Below are positions 21,527 through 33,389 of a stretch of 64,000 nucleotides of DNA, in pieces. The position numbers and the translations under genes were made by a program. The notes beneath the pieces are model-generated. The model was not told where the DNA came from. It made no database searches and saw only the letters and a program-made list of their open reading frames with translations. This DNA comes from Eleusine coracana subsp. coracana (taxonomy: Eukaryota > Streptophyta > Magnoliopsida > Poales > Poaceae). Position 1 is the first letter of the stretch, and every line of letters starts with the position of its first letter. The stretch spans positions 60,510,071-60,574,070 of the forward strand of contig CM064432.1 of the NCBI GenBank assembly GCA_032690845.1, read 5' to 3'.

Positions 21527-22190
21527 TCTATTAATTGAGGTATGGTCGTCCACTTCATGTCCATAAAGTTAGAGATTGAATCCAAATCGGTTTCGTACCT
21601 TCTATATCAAGTACCAAATTTCAAAAATCATAACTATCACGTACGAAGCTCAAATGAGGCAAACTCAAACTCTATCTCGTAGCTCTCGAAAAGTTCTACA
21701 ACTTTGGTATTCAATGGAAGTTCAGATATCACAGTTTTGGTTTCCAAATATGCGATGCAAAAATATTTGTTCTAATTCGGACTCGTCTGCGTAGGTTTTT
21801 GTGCGGAGCCCATATCTCCTAGCTCCATAGTCCAAATAATATGATACATATATGTTTTGAAAAGGTCTCGACGAGATCTATGACTTTCGTATTTTAACTT
21901 TTATTATTAGAGCAAGTCTTTAATTTTAAAATCGCGTTATAATACAGTGTTATTTCTGTACTCCGTGAATTGATTTTTCTTTCCGGATAAAGCTTTTAGA
22001 ATATGGTAAAAAATAGTGATAAAATTATTACATATTAAGAAGTATCAACGGTAATATAAATATAATCTTTCATGTAAAAAATATCAATAGTATATATATA
22101 TCTAATAATATTATGTAAATAATTCATATTTAAATTATAAATAGTATTTTATTTTTTTAAGTCCGTAGTAACACACGGACACTTTGCTAG
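21527..22190 (+). mobile_element. Probable non-autonomous Helitron
   Basis: The 3' end has a perfect 6 bp stem hairpin GTCCGT-agtaacac-ACGGAC at 22161-22180, then ACTTTG and CTAG followed by T, as in plant Helitrons. A plausible 5' end is TCTATTAATTGAGG after an A at 21526, giving an A/T insertion site. The interior is non-coding. The 5' boundary is less sure than the 3' one. Confidence 0.65.
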
Positions 22191-22289
22191 TATATAAATA
22201 AATAAATATCCCGTTATACACAATCTCACTCGGAAACAACATAGAGAACTGGAGACCTTCTTTCTGAGATGAAGACGGAGACAACTCGG

Positions 22290-22768
22290 ACATCATCGAA
22301 AGACGGGCATGCAAGCGCGGATCCTTTCCTGCTTGGCCTGGCTCTGCTCGTTTCGCAACGGGCAAGCGCGGATCTTGGCCGACGCCAAGGAACGCGACGA
22401 GTCAAGGCGCGCGCCGTTGCCCACGCCCCACGAGGCCACGATTGGCCCGTGCCGAGCCAGGTAGCGCTGGTTGTTGCCCATCCCCGCGCAACGCTCTCAG
22501 CGACCCGGCCGCCTGCGTTTGCCGTCGCCTTCGCGTGCGCGCTTCATTCAGGTCGGCGTCGTCGCGACGACACGTCCGTGCGTCTCCCGCGATTTCGATC
22601 CACCGCGCCGTGGAATTGAATCTCGGCTACGAGCGAAAACGTGCCGGGTCTAGGCTATGCGCGGTTAGGCCATATTACTACCGGCGATTAGATATGGGGT
22701 AGGGTGGCGGCGCTGGCGCTCGGCTTTCAGCCTACCTCGCACCGGGGTTTGGAGTGGTACAGTCGTAC
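22290..22768. repeat. Left copy of a long-range duplication (with 37.35-38.0 kb)
   Basis: Shared blocks: CCTGGCTCTGCTCG (about 22338), gtcaaggcgcgc (about 22401), gagccaggtagcgctggt (about 22454), ccgtggaattgaat (about 22609), gcggttaggcc (about 22660), ggcggcgctggcgc...tttcagcctacctcg (about 22705-22738). Same orientation as the right copy. No coding potential is clear. Confidence 0.75.
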
Positions 22769-23705
22769 TGTTGCAAATAATAACAGTTTAATGATAATAA
22801 ATCTAATTTTAATGGATAGGAATATTAGAGAAACTATATATAATCTAGATATGTAAATTATCATGAAAGCTCCTATCTCAATTACGTGTACTAGTAAATC
22901 ATAAGACATAAACGAGGAACAAACACTAATCAATATGACTAGCAACAATCTAAGAACAAAGCCTAGATAACTCGATCTAATCATGCGATGGTTGTTGTAC
23001 AGTCTGATCCATCGATGAAAAAGACGATCGGTAGATGAAGAAGATACGGATTGGATCACAAGCGAGCAGTCGCGACGACGCTTCCCAAAAACCTGATACG
23101 TCCCCTACCTTGTGCTTGGAGATGAGGAGACGTGGGCTTTGAAGACCTGCTCTCCTGGCATCGATGACACGTCAACGACGGGATGGAAAAGACGATGCGA
23201 TAGCATAGTGGAGAATGGCAATAAAGGCAGAAAAAACCGTATGCTCCATAGGCGACGTCTCACCCTTTATATACACACAGCACTGCACATTTATGATAAT
23301 TAATCCACAATTAAGCAGACGCATTAATCACCATTAAAAAAGAATAATTTCATAATAAAATCTGAGTAGCAAAAGAAAGTTGTGACCCCGTACATGCAAG
23401 GCTCGGATTTTACCGGACCATTCACGCGCATGTCGTGCGTCCGTGCCCTTCTCCCCGCTCGCCCCGCCCCACCCTATCTTGCTCGGCGAGGCGTGGCATG
23501 ACGAGGCGAGCAAGCGCGCGTGTGTTCTTCCTCTTCTCTCTTACTAGCTCAACTAGGTGGCAACATCTCAAGTATTTAAGTTCTTCTTCTCCTCTCTAGA
23601 CTAGCAGTATGGGACTAAAGTCCCTCACCATATCATGTATGTGCACATAGGACTTTGAGATTTATTGGAATTATTAATTTGGGTCACAGGCCAAAACTTC
23701 TAACA
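22769..23705 (-). mobile_element. Candidate copia LTR (3' LTR)
   Basis: On the minus strand it begins TGTTAGAAGTTTTGGCC and ends in TTTGCAACA. A purine-rich GCGAGAGAT precedes it, as in copia polypurine tracts. A TATA-like TATATAAAGGG lies near 23262. The coding remnant of the same strand follows on the right. The other LTR was not found. Confidence 0.6.
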
Positions 23706-25255
23706 ATCTCTCGCCAGATCCCAAAGGCTCATGTTGATTTGCCCATCATACCAATATACTATTGATATACCAGCTTTTCAGTGGAGACCGGTGAAAGTTG
23801 AACATCTACCTAGAGCTATAAGCTACACTCATCCAAAACTGTGTAATCTACTATGCCTTGAATTGACAGTCTAGTGTGAACAAGATTCACTTGTAGCTTT
23901 GACTGGTACTTGGCTGCCAAGAGTCTACCTCGCGGGTAGAGCATATAAGTCGTACTCCTGTCTTACTTCATGAGCTTGTTAAAGAACTCCCAATTCTTAT
24001 AGATCGCGACTAACGATCTAGCTCACATAGGTGTGTTCTTGCAAAGATACTTCGTAGGACAGTATCTCGCTCATTAAAAAGTCTGAGAACATATTAAGAC
24101 AAAGTCATCCTATCTTATATATATGAGAGCACTACATCTCCAACGGAGTGAGTTAAGGGTTTTGATTGTACTTTCTAGTTTATTAACAACTTGTTCTTTC
24201 CAGATCCTAATTCATGGGATCTCCGATCATATAGATTAGGTTGTAACTGTAGTGTAACTCATGTGAGTCTCAATCCCATCTCCTTCGATGCATTATCTAT
24301 CATAATTCGTGATAATCCCTTAGTAAAGGGATCTGCTAGGTTTTTAACTATTTCAATGTATTTCATAGCTATAACACCGAAGCTCCTTTGTTTCTTGACA
24401 GACTTTAATATGCGTTTCACATGTTTGATGAACTTCATATTATCCTGACTGCTAGTCACCTTCATGATGACTTAGTCGCATGGATTGATATTTCAACCAT
24501 CGACGAGTCCATCAAAAGTTCTCTCAATTACTCCGCCTTAGTGACAGCTATTTTCAGAGCATTGAGCTCTACCTCTATGATTGATTTAGTCAAAATCATT
24601 TGCTTACACGATTTCCATCAGACAAAACCACCACCAAGCGTGAATAGGTATTCACTGGTGACCTTCAGCTCATCAGCATTTGTTATCCAATTTGAATCAC
24701 TATATTCTTCAAGTACATCAGGGTATCCTAAATAGTGAATTTCACAACTAATTGTGCCTTTTAGATAATGCAAGACTCGATCAATATCACGCCAATGATT
24801 ATCCCCTAGATTAGAATTAAATCCACACAATTTACTAATGGCAAATAAGATATTAAGGCGGGTTGCACTAGCTAGGTACATTAGTGAGCGAACAATTTGA
24901 GAGTATCACAGTTAATCCTTTCCTGGTCCGTTATTCTTTTAAAGTATTAGACTAGGATCATATGGGGTTTGAGAAGGTTTACTTTTCATGTAGCCGAAGC
25001 TACTCAAGACCTTCTCAATATAATGGGATTGCATAAGAGTAATCCCATCCTCACCCTTTTTAAGTTTAATATTAAGGATAACATCTGCTTCTCCCAAATC
25101 TTTTGTGTCAAAATTTTAGGATAAGAATGATTTTGCATCATTTATCTCATCGATACTAGTCCCAAAAATCAATATGTCATCGACATAGAAAATAGTATAA
25201 CTCCTTTACCCCCACCATAGCAGTAGCACACACATGTGTCAGCCTCATTTATACC
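23706..25255 (-). mobile_element. Degenerate copia retrotransposon, RT/RNase H end
   Basis: Minus-strand pieces are recognisable in several frames: a Y-V-D-D-I-L-I reverse transcriptase motif near 25185, SLMYLASATR near 24880, EEYSDSNW near 24700 and VKNLADPFTKGLSR near 24330. These are the C-terminal reverse transcriptase and RNase H parts of a Ty1/copia polyprotein. Stops and frame changes are numerous. Gag, protease, integrase and the 5' LTR are missing. The element is cut at about 25255, where the 480 bp repeat starts. It is inactive. Confidence 0.88.
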
Positions 25256-25733
25256 AAAACACAGTTCAAACTTTAATTGACATTTTTGCTATATATTCTC
25301 TATAAAAATATGAAGATTATATGTATATTTGAGAAGAACATCATTGGCTACTTCAAATAAATCAAAAATATGTTGAATAAATTAAATATGTGTATATTGG
25401 GGTGGTTTTTACAATAAAACTCATCGGTGAATGTGAATTTCTAACAAAATAATTTATGGGTGGGAATCTGAGGCTCTAAGTAAATTATGGAGTGATTTTT
25501 TTATAATTAATCCTTTAGTTAAGGACAACATGTGTTGTGGTTGCATTTGCTGGTGCTAAAGCACTCTCTTATTTCTCTCTTTCCATTTGTTCCAAGCTGT
25601 GTAGATCGGAATAAAAGGGATCCTTGTCCAACACGAAAAAGGTGGACATGTGCATCAAGCTATGCAACTACCATGTGACAAGGAGCCCTGTTGGACCAAC
25701 ATTGGGCCATGGGGCTAGCATTAATTCAACATC
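25256..25733. repeat. 480 bp direct repeat, left copy
   Basis: Near-identical to 28810-29284: tatatttgagaagaacat, tggtttttaca, ttgtggttgcatttgctgg, ccatttgttccaagctgtgt, ttaattcaaca. No coding potential was seen. Confidence 0.9.
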
Positions 25734-25760
25734 GTCCATCATGACTAACCCTAAACTAAC

Positions 25761-27190
25761 TGTTTACACTAAAATTTGACCGGTCCCAGTAGTCACTGGC
25801 GTGGAGTCGGAATCGGCTGAAGTCAGCGAAGCTCAACGGCTGAAAGGAATAAAGTGGGCTTGATGGGTTATTTTTGTCTCTTTCTATTTTTAACTTTAGA
25901 ATTTGTTTAGTTGGTTTGTTTCAGAGTTCTGACCGAGTCTGGTCAGAACCCCTTGTACGGAGCTATAAATATGTAATAGAGTCTTTACGGAAAAATAACA
26001 CTTTTGTTCAATACAATTCGGCACATCGCCAATCTTTCCTACTCGACGAAACCCTCGTCTCGCGCGGGCTGCATCGGTTCCGATCTCGGCAAGAGACTTG
26101 GATTAGTCAAACCCGGTAATTTTATCGACTTCAACTAGTACTTTCTCATTGATTTGATAATCCTATTGTTATTCTTAAAATTGCTAGTTATCCGATAATT
26201 AGGTCTATATTCGGCCTGTTCTATCGACTTAGATTGCAATACTGTCTCGGTTAAGTCCGATCTTCTATGATTTTAGTAGGTTGCATAAGTTGGATTTAGA
26301 TCTATTAATCGAGTCACTCTATCGATTTTATCTATAAACAGGTTAAATTTAGCTTCATTTACTGTGTTTGAACACTACCTCGATTAAGTTTGATCTGTTT
26401 GAATTAGTAAGGTTGTATCGACTTTGATCTCTTACTAGGTTGATAGGGCTAGATTCGATCTATTTATAGGTAGTGTCGATAGGTTTCTGTCAAGACGTTT
26501 AACCGATAGGATATCACGGTTCAATTGACTTTCTATGTGCTTAAGTCGGATTATTTAATTATCTTGATAGTCGTTTGTCGCCCTATTTTAAATAAGTTTA
26601 ATTTATGATTTTGAGACATATTTACAATACCAGCTATCAGATCTATCAACTTAGCAATATCGGTAGAACGAGTTTGTGCGTTAACTGTGGATTCACCAAC
26701 TTCATTCTATCGACTCGGTATCATCGACCGAGCAAGTCTCGACATGTTTATTTTAATCTTATCGACTCTGCTCTATTGACTTGTTTTCTTATCGGCATTT
26801 ATGACGTATAGTATTTTATCTATTTAATTTGCTAATAAACCGATACAATTAGCCGATTAGTTTTTTTATATATTATTTATATGCTAAACATCGGCTGGTT
26901 TTCATAAATAGTGATCATCGACTTTCTTTATTGGCCTGTCCTGGACCGATGACGTGTGAGATTTGACTGTTTGTTTCTTTGTTGATTTATAGAGAAAATC
27001 AACTGGCATGTCTTGATTTTCGTATTGAGCTTTCATTGGAGTTAAGCAGATCTCACAGACTATACCATATCATATTGGTGGGTCCGTCTCTGTGCTCACC
27101 CACCCAAAGTTGCAGGCTGAAACTCATCCCTTTGCCCATGCGTGTTACCAACATGGCTAAATCTACTACCGTAGGACACAAGCGAGCCAA
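25761..27190 (+). mobile_element. LTR-like segment of a retrotransposon
   Basis: Begins TGTTTACACTAAAATTTGACC and has a promoter-like GAGCTATAAATATG near 25960. It continues with 'atcgac'-rich low-complexity sequence to about 27070. A short frame starting MAKSTTVGHKRAKYTP near 27152 may be a gag start. The second LTR and the coding body are absent, so this is a fragment. The LTR end is not defined. Confidence 0.45.
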
Positions 27191-27485
27191 GTATACGCCA
27201 GCCACGACTTTGCCTTCGTGATCGGGCTGCATCAGCTGCTCCCTCGTCTTAACCTCGAGTAGAGCCGTTTTGTGCCATGAAGCAGAAAGGCGGCAGCAGC
27301 CCTCAAGGCATGTAGGAAGGAGTCAATTGTCGGGATCAACACGCTCCGTCAAAGAGAGAGAGCAGAAAGGAACCGTTCCTGAGGGGGACTCGACGGAGCG
27401 TTGGCACATTCGGGTGGTGATCGATCGAGCAGATTCTTTATCAAATAGGCAAACTAATATTCTTGAGTTTACAATGCAAATTATG
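27191..27485. other. Spacer, possible retrotransposon remainder
   Basis: A moderately GC-rich stretch with ctccgtcaaagagagagag and no domain. Confidence 0.3.
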
Positions 27486-27830
27486 CGAACGGTGCCTTAT
27501 TGTAGTGGTAAGGTGGTTTAGTAACACCTCCTATGTCCCGGTTTTGAATTTTAGTGGGAGCGATTTTTTCGGACTAGGTTAAAAAAAATTCCCTCACTTT
27601 TCCTCTAAGTCAAAACATGTGTAAGAACCTGTCTGGAGTCAATCGGTGCGGACGCTACTCCCGATTTAAAAGGCCGGTGCATTATAAAAGTTCTCACATA
27701 GGCTAAAAAAGGGGTCACTATGTCAGGAGGGGAGGAGGGTTCGGAAATTTTCTAGACCTGTGTGAGAAGGTCTTTCTTCTTAGAAAAATGCCGTTGGAAC
27801 GATTTTACCCCGGTAGGTCTAGTTTTTTTT
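27486..27830 (+). mobile_element. tRNA-derived SINE candidate
   Basis: An A-box-like tagtggtaagg (about 27502) and a B-box-like ggttttgaattt (about 27539) about 37 bp apart resemble an RNA polymerase III promoter. The body carries a split repeat 'gtgtaagaacctgtctgg' / 'gtgtgagaaggtctttc', and a T-run lies near 27825. No target duplication was found. Confidence 0.4.
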
Positions 27831-28176
27831 TATATAGTAACTCATCAACTTATTTTCTTTGTTTGCACCATAGTACCAGACTAGATGGCTGTATCTGAAT
27901 GTAGAATAGTTGTGCCATGTTTATCACTTAACTGAATGTCCACTACGACATAAACCATGGTAGCTTATTAGAAGAGCATTTAGGGGCCGCCCTTCTCATA
28001 CAAGTCAAAATAAGAAGGTCCCGTGCTCCTAATTCTAGAAATTGACTTCGAATAGTTGCAACCCAACAACCCTGTCGCACCATTGGCATTGGAATCCAAA
28101 TCCCAAACTCTACCCAAAACAAACATATAACTCATGCAGAGAACACACTTGAGTGGAGGACTGCATAATCTTCCGC
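27831..28176. other. Intergenic, nothing recognised
   Basis: No domain-bearing frame on either strand. Confidence 0.4.
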
Positions 28177-28340
28177 TTCCCATGCAGTGGCGAAGCTAGG
28201 ATAGCAAAAAGACTGGTGCACAACCCTTAAATTAGGCTGGTGCATAGCCTAGAAATATGCATAATTAGCCTTAAAAGTTACTTGAAACCTGGTGCCAGTG
28301 CACCAGGATGAATGAACGTGGCTTCGCCACTGCTCCCATG
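28177..28340. mobile_element. 148 bp hAT-like MITE
   Basis: The element is 28185-28332. Termini are CAGTGGCGAAGC and GCTTCGCCACTG, a perfect 12 bp inverted repeat. Flanking 8 bp repeats are TTCCCATG and CTCCCATG, one mismatch, fitting hAT. The interior has no coding capacity. Confidence 0.88.
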
Positions 28341-28809
28341 GACAGGCCTGCACCTAGCACCGACGAGGCCTGCCACTACCCCTCGTCGACCAGCGTGCTG
28401 GAGATGACCTCCACCTATTGTGGCTCGAGGACAATCAACAAACTGGTGCAGTCGAAATCAAGACCAGCAGCTCAGGTGCAGCCAGACCGTAAAGGTAAAC
28501 TCGGATGCGGCTCGATTCTTGCTGACTCGGCACGATGCATGTTCCATGGTGGCAGATTTCAATCGAGTCGGCACCACATGTGCAGACTGCGGAGGAGTTT
28601 CAGCATGTAGCACCCGGGGTGGGTGGGCTTTTGCCACAAATAAGTTTTTGGGGTGTGAAATTAAACTAAGAGTGAGATATGGGGTGGGATTTGCAATTAA
28701 GTCTAAATTTTAAAATAAATTAAATTAAATTAGTTTAACATTGTTAAAGATTCTTAGTGTGTAATTCCTATTATTTTTATAAAAAATGCATTTAAATTTC
28801 AAACTTCAT
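28341..28809. other. Spacer before the right 480 bp repeat
   Basis: Open frames at 28308-28713 are short with no domain. Confidence 0.35.
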
Positions 28810-29284
28810 AAAACACAGTTCAAATCTACATATTCTCTATAAAAATATAAAGATTATACTTTAAAAATTTGTATATTTGAGAAGAACATTATTGACTACT
28901 CTAAATAAATAAAAATATATTAAATACATGTATATTGGGATGGTTTTTACAACAAAATTCATCGTGTGAATGTGGATTTCTAACAAAATGATTTATAGGT
29001 GAAAATCTCAGACTCTAAGTATATTATAGAGTGATTTTTTATAATTAATCTTTTAGTTAAGAACAACACGTGTTGTGGTTGCATTTGCTGGTACTAAAGC
29101 ACTTTCTTATTTCTCTCCTTCCATTTGTTCCAAGCTGTGTAGATCGGTCTACATTATCGCAAAATAAAAGGGATCCCTGTCCAACATGGAAAAGGTGGAC
29201 ACGTGCATCAAGCCATGCAACCGCCGTGTGACAAGGAACCCCGTCGGACCAACATTAGGCCATGGGCCCAGCATTAATTCAACA
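28810..29284. repeat. 480 bp direct repeat, right copy
   Basis: See 25256-25733. This copy differs by scattered substitutions and an insertion (gtctacattatcgcaa) near 29147. Confidence 0.9.
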
Positions 29285-30179
29285 CTGTTTTGCCGCTCAT
29301 CTGGTTCAATAAACTGGTCAAAGACTAAAATAAAAACTGATCCAACAAACTCTCACCAGTCAGTGCCCGCTGCATGGGACCCTGAGGGAATTTTGCCTGT
29401 TTGGTCTTATTTATGGGTGTGCCTCGTCCAACTTATTCCAATAAAGCATATTCTCTCTATATTTCAAAAGGATGTCATTTAAGATATGATTTAGTATATC
29501 AATAATTCATTAATTCGAAGAAATTTTCTCTTTATTCTTATTAAATACATCTTAAAACTAATCAAAGCAATAATATTTATTCACCTAAGTGGTTGCTACT
29601 TGTGGGCAAAAGTGCTCAACCTATGAGGTTGCTAGTTCAATTTTTCACAACCATAATATTTTTTTGTTTTTCAAGAAATCGACTTGCTTTTATAAAATTA
29701 GCTATGGATCTAGAATGACTTCTTTTTGAAGTATGGAGGGAGTATGTGTTGTCACATCCTCCGTCACATCTTTGGGTTTGTTTGAATATTTTAAAAGTGC
29801 TAGAGGTTAGAGTTAGTTTCTAACTCATGACTAATCATAAACTAACTTTAACCCTTGAACTATTTGGATGCAAGAGTTAGATTGATAATAAAGATATTGA
29901 TATAATCATTTACCTCCTTTAAACATATTTTATATTCATATTTGGTGTGGTTGGCTCTTATGTGGCCTCCTCATAAATGAGTGAAATAAATTAACTTTCG
30001 TCCAAGCATTTAAACACGATAAATTTTATTTGCCCATACAAGTTTCATGCAAATATACACCAATCATAAATAGTTTAGTCCATATAAATGAAGCCTAACA
30101 AAAAAAATACACTCTATGAAACAAAGCTTGAGCTAATTCATCACGGAAGGTATTCATGTTGAAATCTTCAACAAAAGGT
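29285..30179. other. Spacer with Stowaway-like remnant
   Basis: About 29446-29753 looks like a diverged Stowaway: a left end with ctctctatatttcaaaaggatgtcat and a right end with atgacttctttttgaagtatggagggagta. From about 29775, sequence such as ggtttgtttgaatattttaaaag may be the edge of the Harbinger element that follows. Confidence 0.5.
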
Positions 30180-30590
30180 TCATCTTATGGCCATGCGGAT
30201 GCAGGAGAAATAGACTTGGGTTATAATTTTCATCCGCATCACAAGCATCAAATTCTCTATCCGCAATTCTGCTTTCTTGAATGAATAACGAAGAGCCATA
30301 CAAGCAACAATAATTCTAGTTTGATTTTCCTTTGGAAATGTTGGCATGTTTAACAAGATCCTAAATTTCATCTTCAACACTCCAAAAGATCCCTCTATGA
30401 CATTCCTAACTTTGGCATATGTATAGTTGAAGGTTTCTTTCATGCCTCATTGCGGCGGTCTATTCTGCCATTGCTCGACATGGTACCCTGTACATCTATA
30501 TAGTGAAAGATAGCCTGGCTGGTTTGGGTACCCCGTATCAACCACATAATACTTCCTTGCATATTGTGAAAGGCAAACACTTCATGAAAC
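30180..30590 (-). pseudogene. PIF/Harbinger transposase nuclease fragment
   Basis: Minus-strand translation reads KYYVVDTGYPNQPGYLS, a frame change and stop near 30450, then TFNYTYAKVRNVIEGSFGVL, KMKFRILLNMPTFP and RIIVACMALRYSF. The D-x-G-Y-P and N-x-x-x-A-K-x-R-N-V-I-E-x-x-F-G motifs are those of the DDE_Tnp_4 domain of Harbinger transposases (third catalytic residue E in IEGSFG). The N-terminal part and partner Myb-like ORF are absent. Inactive fragment. Confidence 0.85.
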
Positions 30591-32076
30591 TTAGATGAAC
30601 AAGTGGTATTGGATACAAATTGTTACAAGACAGCTCAAGTAGCAAATCTGTATTGATATGGCTCATTCAGGTTTAGGATGATATAACTTTCAGTTCTACT
30701 GTTTGATGCCCTAATTAAAGGCAATATAGGAGGCTACATCACCAGTATAGTTATGATTAAATATTAATGTAGTGATTAAACATTAAGAGAAATTTGTCTT
30801 TAAGACACTGGTTTTAAAAACTTCTATCTGTAGGACACTTTTTTTTAAGGACACTAGGCGGTGTTCTGTGCACAAAAAAACACGAACCTGGTGTCTTGTA
30901 GACAAATGGCCCCAAATTGTATTACCCTCCTCCTTTAGAACAAAGAAATTGTGGAGATAAAAACAAATGAAGGTACTGAATCAAAAGGAAAAGCAATCTT
31001 ATGTATGTCTTTGGATTGTAAGATTGCTTCATGGAAGTTTTGGAGGATGGGAGAGTTTACTCTATATTTTGAAAGCAATCTAACATAAGGTCTAATCTCA
31101 TAAAAAATATGCTTTGAAAGTTTCAAGACATAATCTCTCTTTGTATTTCCTTATCTCCTCTTACTAGTGAACATATAAACCTTAATTTTATGTGTTTTTC
31201 ATATGAATCATATAAACACATGTTAAGAGTAACTTATGTGTGTTTCCATTCTATAAGATTCAATCAGAAGACATACAGTTCTAATCTTACGTTTTTTCTT
31301 ATTACAGTTCTAATCTTACGTTTTTCTTATTACATTTTGGTAACTCAGTGTTCTTATGTTTTTGACTTCCAAGTACAGACAAGAGTGGAAAACAAACCCA
31401 GTTCATTCCGATTTGACTTGACCTTGTTTTTTTTTCAGTCTTTTGACGCCGGTTCAAGCAGTCAAAAGGCTGGTAGTCACGGCAGGGTCACACGTTGATG
31501 AATGATGAGCACTGTATAGAAGGGCCCGCGTGTCCCCAATTGCCGGCGCTCGTTCCACGTGTCGTTGGCCTCCCCGCGACCCCAGTGCTGGATATTACCT
31601 ACTACTCCAGTACGGAGTATGATAGCTCATGTTCGAAATGCCAGATTCAGCTAATTTCTCCAGACTTTAATGTAATTTTACCATGCAACGATCGTTTTAT
31701 TTTCTGTCCGATACGGCATCGCCATCTTTCTTGATGGTGCATGATAGGGGAAAAAAGGTTTCATAGCTCTCGATCTGATGAATCAAGAACAGATAGTGGT
31801 AACACACTGAGGAATACAACAAACAGACTTGCATGCAACCGTTAGAAGAAGAGGAACGATTAGACAAACTCAAATAACAACGCCATTAGGATCACATCAC
31901 AGGCGGAGTTAATTGGACACATAAAGGTAGTAGTTTGCAAATACTGGGAGTCATAGAACGGCTCCAAAACAAATAAAACACATCATCAAGCAGAGCTAGG
32001 AAGTAGCAAACGAGCACCCTCCTCCTCGATCTCTTTGGTCCGGAGGATCACACAAATCCTGGGCACGCACACATCA
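30591..32076. other. Spacer with 28 bp tandem duplication
   Basis: Units 31275-31303 and 31304-31331 share acagttctaatcttacgttt. The rest is AT-rich; around 31500-31620 GC content rises but no gene is recognised. Confidence 0.5.
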
Positions 32077-33389
32077 CTAGCCGAAGTACGGGAAGATATA
32101 GCGGGATCGGTAGAGTGAGTTAGTTGAGGAACCATGTTTGAGATTTGTAAGGAACCAGGAGTCGCCGGTGTTCAAGTTGCGAGCCATGAGGTTGCGCTCC
32201 TTCATCACGGTGATGATGCCATTCATGCCGTTTGCGAAATCCACTGGCTCGTACAACCCAGGGTATGTACCTCATCATAGGTCACTCCGATTCTTCCACC
32301 GCAATCTCCTGTAGGTGGTACCATTCGCCCGCTGCTGCGGCATTCAGCTTCCACAGATTCATTGCTGTAGGAATGCATGCAAGGCCAAACTGATTCCTGT
32401 GGATGTGATTTTTAGACTTGAGGTCGCTGCAAAAGAATCGTAGCTTTCCTCCAACCGAACCCAACGAGCGGCGAGAGCTTTCCTCCAACCAGAGGCGGCT
32501 CACGGACCAGGGAGAGTAACCCAGTGTCCTTGTTGTTGTAGCAGATGATCTGTCCCGCCATTCGGCTCAGCCAGTAGAAGAAGCGCCCCTCGCAGAAGAT
32601 TCCGCCGGGTGACGCTGGGGGAAGATGGATGATGGTGCTGCGGTCGCTGATGAGACGAGGCTCCACCCACTTGCCCACCCTGGACGACAGAGTCTGGACC
32701 AGGAGCCCGGTATCGTATCGAACCAGTAGTGTGATGCTGAAATCGGCCTGCTTGCTGGAATCGTCTAGATCGTAGCAGAATCCCGCCGCGGTTTCCTTGA
32801 TGGGCTTGGTGAAGGTTGGGAGTGGAAGCTTCACCCAACGGTTGCATACGAAGTAGTTGCTCTTGCTGCGCGCGAGGACGAGGCGGTCATGAGAGGCGAC
32901 GACTGCCGCGTCTAGCAGACAGACAGAGGGTGTGCTGGAAGAAGTCCGGCGCCTGCGTCATGTCTTCGCGGGGGAACAAGTAGACCTTGCCGGTCTCCAC
33001 GTCCTTCTCAGGAAGGTTGAACAAGATCTCCTGGTTGAAGTTGTTCTTCACCTTGAACAAGACCTTGCCGTACTCGGCTGGCTGGAATGCTGGATGAAGA
33101 TGTACTCGGGTTCGTCTCCGGTGAGAAGGGGCCGCGGCGCGATGTGGGACATGAGGAAGAGCGGCTCGCTGAGAATCTTCTTGTTTCCCTTGGACAGCAG
33201 GCTCGTACGGTACGCCGCCCTCGACGGCAGCGCGGCGACGATGACGGAGAGGATGTCGTCGTTGAAGACGGGGAGAAGGTTCGCGGCGACGACCTGCTTC
33301 TCCTCCTCCTCCGCCGGCGCCTCCTGCGGCTCCGCGACCTCCTCCGCCTCCGGCTCCGGCACCTTCGCCATGGCTTTCTCCGTCGCCAT
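32077..33389 (-). pseudogene. F-box-like gene with several frameshifts
   Basis: From ATG 33389: an acidic A/E/P-rich N-terminus, then NDDILSVIVAALPSRAAYRT and KILSEPLFLMSHIAP, resembling the F-box region of the large rice F-box families. Near 33090 the frame changes to EYGKVLFKVKNNFNQEILFN. Another change follows after FFQHTLCLSA (about 32925) to SHDRLVLARSKSNYFVCNRW, then FTKPIKETAAGFCYDL to GQIICYNNKDTGLLSLV. A short duplicated agctttcctccaacc (about 32442 and 32492) and a frame change lead to KLRFFCSDLKSKNHIHRN. A stop and a shift near 32280 precede NLMARNLNTGDSWFLTN and the last stop (TAG at 32077-32079). Family assignment is moderate; a multi-intron gene is less likely because the joins lack splice signals. 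Confidence 0.6.
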
